Shown here one piece after another: positions 53,883-58,719 of a DNA stretch of 58,719 nt. The DNA is from Saccharospirillum salsuginis (GTDB taxonomy: Bacteria > Pseudomonadota > Gammaproteobacteria > Pseudomonadales > Natronospirillaceae): assembly GCF_014651855.1 (NCBI RefSeq), contig NZ_BMXR01000008.1, positions 240,351-299,069 of the forward strand, given 5' to 3'. The notes under the pieces are model-generated. The model was given only the letters and a program-made list of their open reading frames with translations. It made no database searches and was not told the origin of the DNA. The position numbers and the translations under genes are program-made. Numbering within the stretch: the first letter of the stretch is position 1; every line of letters starts with the position of its first letter.

Positions 53883-55943
53883 TTAAAACGTGACCGTCAG
53901 CGTCTGGCTGATGACCCAGTTGTCGCGGCTGTAGGCGTTGATGTTGCTCTCGAGCCATTCCAGGCGCAGGCCGGTGCGGCTTTGCAGCCAGGTGTCGGCC
54001 TGCCAGTTGAGGGCCAGGTCGATTTGCAGCAGGTTGTCGACGCGGCGTTTGAGGTCGTCGGAGCCGCTGCTCTCGGTGAACAGGAGGTCGTTGTCGTCGA
54101 ACCGGCGCCAGTCATGGCGGAGCGAGGCCTGGGCTTCAAGCCGATAGGGCAGCGCCCAGTTCAGACGGTAACGGTTGCTCAGGCCCTGCCATTCGAGGTG
54201 GCCGTCGTCCTGTCCGGTCTGCTGGTAGCGGGCGTACTGGATCGTGAGTTGATGGCGACGCTGGCGTTCTTCCGCACTCAGGACGACGCCGCCGGCATCG
54301 GTGATCGAATGCGGCCGGTCGCCGGATTGGGCGAACCCGATGCTGGTCTGGCCGACCACGCCGGCCCAGAGCGGCCCCCAGACGGGGCGGGTGACCTGGC
54401 CGCCGAGGCCAAGCGACAGTTGCCAGGGCTCGCTGCCGATCCAGGTGTAACCACCGGAGAGGGCGAAGTGGCCGCGCAGCTCATCGGAGGCTTTTCGGCT
54501 CAGGTAGCGGGCGTTGACCCCGGTCTGGTTGTAGGCGTCGTTACCCGGATAGAGCGTGCTGTGACCCTGTAACCCGAAGGAACGGCCGGACGTGAGGCTG
54601 GTCGGGGTGATCCATTGGGCGCCGAAGCGAATGCGGCCATAGCTGCCGTCGATGGCCTGGGAGGCATCGCTCAGGGCGGTCAGGTTGAGCAGGTTCGGGT
54701 CCAACTCCTCGTTCAGGGTGGCCCCGTCGTTGATGTTGCTGTCCCAGCCGGCTTCCAGCCCGGCGTAGAGGTTGAACTGCTGGTTGCGGGCCTGCTCGGC
54801 CGCGTCGATGCGCGCCAGGAAGGATTCGATATTGGTGCGGACATTGGCCGGCGGGTCGGTCGCCAGTACGCGTTCGAATTCGGTTCGTGCGCGGGCCAGG
54901 TTTTTGTTCGCGAAATAGGCGCGGGCCAGTTCCAGGCGCGCCCGGTGTTGGTCCGGGGCGTAGGCCAGTACCCGCTCCAACGCGAATATGGCTTCCTGGG
55001 TCCGGTTCTCGTGCAACAACAGCAGAGCGTAGTAAAGGTCGAAACGGGGTGTGCCTTCGAAGCGGTCGAGCAATTCGTCGGCCAGCAAGCGGGCGGTATC
55101 CCACTGGTTTTGATTCACGGCCTGGACGAACCGGGCGAGCGCGTCGGGCTCCTCTTCATCGTCAGCCACGGCGGTGGCGGGCACGTCGGCGGCCAGAGGC
55201 ACGGCCGCCGGGACCGGCGGCGCCAAAGGCGGTAACACGGCGGGGACAGGAATACTCAGCAACTCCGCCGGGAAGGCGCCCATGGACGGCCCCGTCCATT
55301 CCTCGATGAATCTCGCCGCGGCCCCCGGGCGCACCTCGCCGAAGGGATTGTTCTCGGTCAGGATGACCGGATCGCCCTGTCCGGCGAGGTCCGCCAGGCT
55401 TACCGAGCCCTGGCTTAGGCGCACCCGGGTGCCGGTTTCGGCCGACTGCCAGACTTCGAATTCGGTGCCGCGAATGCCGATGCTGGCGAGCGGTGTTTTC
55501 AGGTCGTAGTCGTCCGGGTCCCTGGCCAGGGCGCCGGTGACGGTTCTCAGCCTGCCCTCGATCAGCTCCAGCAGGACGTTCGGATCCTCATCGCTGTCGG
55601 TTTCCGAGCGATACTGCTGGATGACGAAACGCGAACCGGTGCCCAGTTCCACCAGCCCCTCATCGGCGAACTTCAGTGTCACCCGGGCCTGTTCGCCGGT
55701 CTCGATGCGATCGCCCGTGTTCAGGGTATCCCGGCGTTCCAGCGGCATGCGCTCGCCATCCGGGGTGATGCGGACCACCTCGCCGGAGGCGCGCACCACC
55801 ATGGCCACCGGTTCGGCCATAGCGCCGGTGGCGACCAGCAGGAGAAGGGCGGCAATCAGGCATTGAACAATGAAGGGGCTGGTCGAACGAAGCGGCCGTC
55901 CGGAATGGGACGGCACAAACAAAGAGGGAGTGGCAATACTCAT
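53883..55943 (-). CDS. FecR-TPR-outer-membrane-barrel protein, Slam/T11SS-like
   Basis: A 686-residue exported protein with a signal peptide ending GAMA (about residue 43). The FecR domain spans about 50-210 (DTLNTGDRIETGEQARVTLKF; LASIGIRGTEFEVWQSAETGTRVRLSQGSV), followed by a Pro/Ala-rich linker. TPR-like helices span 265-385 (EAIFALERVLAYAPDQHRARLELARAYFANKNLARARTEFERVL). From about 390 a beta-barrel of alternating strands ends in Phe (TLTVTF), the outer-membrane signature. The barrel opens LYAGLEAGWDSNIND, as in DUF560/Slam proteins. TPR plus barrel is the Slam/type XI secretion layout; the FecR front is unusual. ATG 55943 begins the signal peptide. Confidence 0.8.
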   Translation of the reverse strand: MSIATPSLFVPSHSGRPLRSTSPFIVQCLIAALLLLVATGAMAEPVAMVVRASGEVVRITPDGERMPLERRDTLNTGDRIETGEQARVTLKFADEGLVELGTGSRFVIQQYRSETDSDEDPNVLLELIEGRLRTVTGALARDPDDYDLKTPLASIGIRGTEFEVWQSAETGTRVRLSQGSVSLADLAGQGDPVILTENNPFGEVRPGAAARFIEEWTGPSMGAFPAELLSIPVPAVLPPLAPPVPAAVPLAADVPATAVADDEEEPDALARFVQAVNQNQWDTARLLADELLDRFEGTPRFDLYYALLLLHENRTQEAIFALERVLAYAPDQHRARLELARAYFANKNLARARTEFERVLATDPPANVRTNIESFLARIDAAEQARNQQFNLYAGLEAGWDSNINDGATLNEELDPNLLNLTALSDASQAIDGSYGRIRFGAQWITPTSLTSGRSFGLQGHSTLYPGNDAYNQTGVNARYLSRKASDELRGHFALSGGYTWIGSEPWQLSLGLGGQVTRPVWGPLWAGVVGQTSIGFAQSGDRPHSITDAGGVVLSAEERQRRHQLTIQYARYQQTGQDDGHLEWQGLSNRYRLNWALPYRLEAQASLRHDWRRFDDNDLLFTESSGSDDLKRRVDNLLQIDLALNWQADTWLQSRTGLRLEWLESNINAYSRDNWVISQTLTVTF

Positions 55944-56272
55944 GTCACAAACATTCCGCTGAGCTGACTGTATTGTGTACAGCCCAGCAATTTTTTTGCC
56001 GAAACTGCACTGCATTCTTCGGTCTTTGAACTATTGTAGACAGTAGCGGTGCGCTCTGCCTGACGATTCTTCGCGCGGGCCACCCGAACTTGTTACGCTC
56101 GGTCGAGGCGTCGGAGCTCTGTTCCGTTGCCTCTGGTCACCGAGTTCTTCCCGTATGACTCGCTGAATGGACCTCGCCGATTCGCTTCGACGGGTTGTCG
56201 AATGTGAACTGGATCAAGGTTCCTGAGCAACATACGGGGTTTCATCCGTATTGCCAAGACCGGAACGTTGGT
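55944..56272. promoter_or_regulatory. divergent promoter gap
   Basis: This 329-bp gap between the FecR operon and the REC-TPR gene shows no gene and no clear repeat. The AT-rich part at 55960-56045 probably holds the FecR-operon promoter. A frame for the REC-TPR protein could begin at TTG 56195 within it. Confidence 0.4.
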
Positions 56273-57919
56273 GTGGACCTGAATCAATCGCTGAACAAAC
56301 GATTTTTATTGATCGACGACTTCGCCAATGTGCGCAAGTCCGTCAAGGGGATGTTGTCGTCCTTGGGCGTTTCCCATATCGCCGAGGCCGCCAATGGCGT
56401 CGAAGCCACCAAACAGGTGCGTGAGCACCGCTTCGACGTGGTGTTGTGCGACTACAACCTCGGAAAGGGCAAGAACGGCTCCCAGTTGTTGGAAGAGTGG
56501 CGCACCAAGGGCTGGCTCTCCTACGAGACTGTCTTTGTCATGATCACCGCCGAAACCTCGCGCGACCGCGTGATGGGTGCCTTGGAGTTCCTGCCGGACG
56601 ACTACCTCGCCAAACCGTTCGCCATGGACACCCTGGCTCAACGGCTGGACCGCTGGCTGGATCGTCAGGGCGCATTACTGCCGGTAAACGCCGCCCTCGA
56701 CGCCAAAGACTGGCCGGCACTCGCCAAGGCCGCCCGCCAGGTCATGGAAACCAAGCCGCGCTACCGGGGTTGGGCGCAGCGCAAGTATTACGATGCCCTG
56801 TTCAACCAGGGCCAATTGATGGAAGCCGAAAACTTTCTGCACGGTGTGTTGGAAAAGCGGGAACAGCCCTGGGCCAAGCTGGAATTGCACCGCATCCAGG
56901 TCGAACGCGGCCAGTTGGAGGCGGCCGAACGCGGGCTGAAAACCCTGGTCATGCTGCAGCCCAACATGGTCGAAGCCTACGATTTGCTGGCCGAGGTGCA
57001 GCGCCGACTGAAACAGCCGGAAGACGCCCAGGAAACTCTCGCGCAGGCGCTGGCCCGGTCACCGCGCAATATTCCCCGCCAGCGACACTTCGCCGATTTG
57101 GCCACCCGGAACGGCGATTTTTTCGCCGCGACCAAAGCCTATAAGGAAGTGGTCAGCCTGGCCGAAGGCACCATGCACGAATCGTCCGAGGGCTATAAAG
57201 ACGTACTGCGCGCCACCCGCGGGCAACTGGGCAGTCTGGACGACGACGCCCTGCGCCGGCGTCTGCACCGCGATGCCGTGAATTACCTGAAAAAACTCGC
57301 CAAAGCCTACCCCGACGAAGCGGATACCGAATTCTTCACCCAGGCCTATCGCGCCTATCTGGCGGACCCAGCGGATTCCGAAGCCCAATCCGAGGAATTT
57401 CTGGAGAAATTGGCCGAGTCCGCCGGAGAGCATCTCGAATTGTTGACCGAGGAAAGCGCCGTCGATTTGGCCGAGATTCTGTTCGAGAAAGGCAATAACA
57501 AAGCCGCCGACGCCCTGATCGATAAACTCAGGCACTATTACCACGACTCCGACCAGTTCGTGAAACGCCTCAACCAGTTACAGACCGAACCGGTCAGCCG
57601 GGAAGCCCGGCAGCAGGCGCACGAATTGAATACCGCGGGCATCGAGCACTATAAACAGAAGGAGTACCGCGAAGCCTCCGACCTGTTCGAAGAAGCGCTC
57701 AAGTTTTCACCGCGCCACCCCGGCATCATTCTCAATTTCGTCCAGTCCAGCCTGCTGCTTACCGGAAAAGGCGAGGGCGGTCTGAGCCGAATCGACCGTT
57801 GTCTGGACATCGTCAACCGGCTCAATTACCTGCCCGAGAACCACTACCAGTTCGATCGCTACCAGACCATCCGGAAGAAGGTGATTCAGCTACACGACAG
57901 GATGCAACATGAAAAATAA
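56273..57919 (+). CDS. Response regulator with TPR output domain
   Basis: A 548-residue cytosolic protein. The receiver domain (residues 10-125) has acidic pocket Asp15-Asp16 (LLIDD), phospho-acceptor Asp60 (LCDYNLG), Thr/Ser in MITAETS and Lys114 (LAKPF). The rest is TPR-like helices (for example LEAAERGLKTLVMLQPNMVEAYDLLAEVQRRLKQPEDAQETL; EYREASDLFEEALKFSPRHPG) with no DNA-binding domain, so output is through protein contacts. The GTG start at 56273 has GGAA upstream; a TTG at 56195 would add 26 unrelated residues. The gene overlaps the histidine kinase gene by 11 bp. Confidence 0.86.
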   Translation: MDLNQSLNKRFLLIDDFANVRKSVKGMLSSLGVSHIAEAANGVEATKQVREHRFDVVLCDYNLGKGKNGSQLLEEWRTKGWLSYETVFVMITAETSRDRVMGALEFLPDDYLAKPFAMDTLAQRLDRWLDRQGALLPVNAALDAKDWPALAKAARQVMETKPRYRGWAQRKYYDALFNQGQLMEAENFLHGVLEKREQPWAKLELHRIQVERGQLEAAERGLKTLVMLQPNMVEAYDLLAEVQRRLKQPEDAQETLAQALARSPRNIPRQRHFADLATRNGDFFAATKAYKEVVSLAEGTMHESSEGYKDVLRATRGQLGSLDDDALRRRLHRDAVNYLKKLAKAYPDEADTEFFTQAYRAYLADPADSEAQSEEFLEKLAESAGEHLELLTEESAVDLAEILFEKGNNKAADALIDKLRHYYHDSDQFVKRLNQLQTEPVSREARQQAHELNTAGIEHYKQKEYREASDLFEEALKFSPRHPGIILNFVQSSLLLTGKGEGGLSRIDRCLDIVNRLNYLPENHYQFDRYQTIRKKVIQLHDRMQHEK

Positions 57920-58601
57920 AGTGGATATCAACACCGTCATGGCCGCCACCGTTCATGACGTTAAAAACGCGTTGGGGCTGATCGATACCCAGATACACGA
58001 AATACTGCAACACGACGATCAACTCTCACCCGACAGCGCCCAGCAACTCAATCGCATCCGCCTGGAAGCCGGGCGCATCAACAACGACCTCGTGCACATG
58101 CTGGGTCTGTACCGGATGCACAACGATACCTTCCGGCCCGATTTCGACGAAGTGCTGGTCGAAGACGTCATCAACGACGCCTGTGCCCGGCACACCGAAA
58201 CCCTCAAAGCCCTCGGCATTGAACTCGGAATCCACCTGGAAGATCCGGACTTCGTCTGGTTCATGGACCCGATGCTGGTCGAAGGCATCCTGGCCAATGC
58301 GCTCACCAACAGCACGCGCTATACCCGGGACCGACTCGACTTTCACATCTTTGAACGCGACGGCGGCTTGTGCATTCAACTCATCGACAACGGCTCCGGC
58401 TACCCGGAGAAGATGATGAACTTCATGGGGACGGGGGAAGAGCAGGGGGACCTCAACTTCCAGACCGGCAGCACCGGCCTCGGCCTGTTCTTCTGCCACC
58501 AGATCGCCCGGCTTCATACCCATGGCGACCAGGAAGGGCACATCCACCTCTCCAACCACCCCGAACACGGCGGGGCCGTGTTTGAGCTCTGGTTGCCTTG
58601 A
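57909..58601 (+). CDS. Soluble histidine kinase paired with the REC-TPR regulator
   Basis: A 230-residue protein without membrane segments or sensory domain. The H-box is TVHDVKNALG with candidate phospho-His16. The ATPase domain has the N-box ILANALTNSTRY (Asn130, Asn134), G1 DNGSGYP (from Asp160) and G2 GSTGLGLFF (187-195). The short dimerisation region and lack of a sensor suggest it takes input from partners. It overlaps the REC-TPR gene, so the two probably form one signalling unit. Confidence 0.86.
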   Translation: MKNKVDINTVMAATVHDVKNALGLIDTQIHEILQHDDQLSPDSAQQLNRIRLEAGRINNDLVHMLGLYRMHNDTFRPDFDEVLVEDVINDACARHTETLKALGIELGIHLEDPDFVWFMDPMLVEGILANALTNSTRYTRDRLDFHIFERDGGLCIQLIDNGSGYPEKMMNFMGTGEEQGDLNFQTGSTGLGLFFCHQIARLHTHGDQEGHIHLSNHPEHGGAVFELWLP

Positions 58602-58682
58602 GGTAGGGTGGGCACGGAGGCTGTGAAAGTATCCCTTCTTTAAGGTTAAAATCACGGCTTGCTATTCAAAAGGAGCTTTCCA

Positions 58683-58719
58683 GTGCCTGCCCGCCGCTAC
58701 AAAACCGGCCAAAGCCGTC
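58683..58719 (+). CDS. start of a partial unknown gene
   Basis: A GTG at 58683 preceded by AAAGGAG, 7 bp upstream, opens a frame that reads MPARRYKTGQSR before the window ends. It is too short to identify. The 81-bp gap before it is AT-rich from 58627 and could hold its promoter. Confidence 0.5.
   Translation, partial: MPARRYKTGQSR

Overview
The window is a 58.7-kb piece of a GC-rich gammaproteobacterial chromosome. The gene content points to a marine or halophilic member of the Oceanospirillales/Marinobacter/Saccharospirillum type; that placement is inference. It rests on a split B12-dependent ribonucleotide reductase (NrdJa/NrdJb), the block gatBAC <> mreBCD-maf-rng-yhdP-nit, fabA-fabB, a betaine-type osmolyte ABC transporter, acidic linkers in exported proteins, and abundant GTAG-type REP elements. 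I see no rRNA, tRNA, CRISPR array, insertion sequence or prophage.

Layout. 0-7 kb: nrdJa-nrdJb under a promoter with two NrdR boxes, then gatCAB. 7-17 kb: rod-shape operon mreBCD, maf, RNase G, the AsmA-like giant YhdP and a nitrilase-like amidase. 17-21 kb: NRDE and VOC proteins, a secreted pectin-acetylesterase/Notum-like hydrolase, an anchored helical protein and a DUF1338 enzyme. 21-28 kb: a tight four-gene operon of a TVP38/TMEM64 membrane protein, an (alpha/alpha)6 glycosidase, a GT4 glycosyltransferase and an alkaline-phosphatase/EEP fusion. This looks like an undescribed envelope-lipid or glycolipid module. 28-34 kb: rarD, then a MocR regulator divergent from alaX-phzF-lysE. 33-38 kb: a GH13_18-type sugar phosphorylase divergent from galU, then a phosphatase and two acetyltransferases. 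38-43 kb: an SDR epimerase, an MFS carrier, an unrecognised lipoprotein, a third acetyltransferase and a class C serine hydrolase. 43-50 kb: betaine-type ABC transporter, ahpC and ahpF. 50-51.5 kb: fabA-fabB. 52-56 kb: two exported FecR-domain proteins, one ending in a Slam/T11SS-like TPR plus beta-barrel and the other in a TbpB-like barrel domain, proposed here as a secretion pair. 56-58.6 kb: a REC-TPR response regulator overlapping a soluble histidine kinase. The last 37 bases open a partial gene.

The intergenic DNA is rich in structured repeats. Several GTAG-type REP families occur, and their GTAG ends supply the TAG stop codons of at least four genes. A separate set of six long hairpins shares a conserved core but has arms that differ between copies and remain complementary within each copy. 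All six lie in gaps between co-directional genes. Start sites were chosen by ribosome-binding sites and family N-termini; mreC has no normal start codon at its conserved N-terminus.
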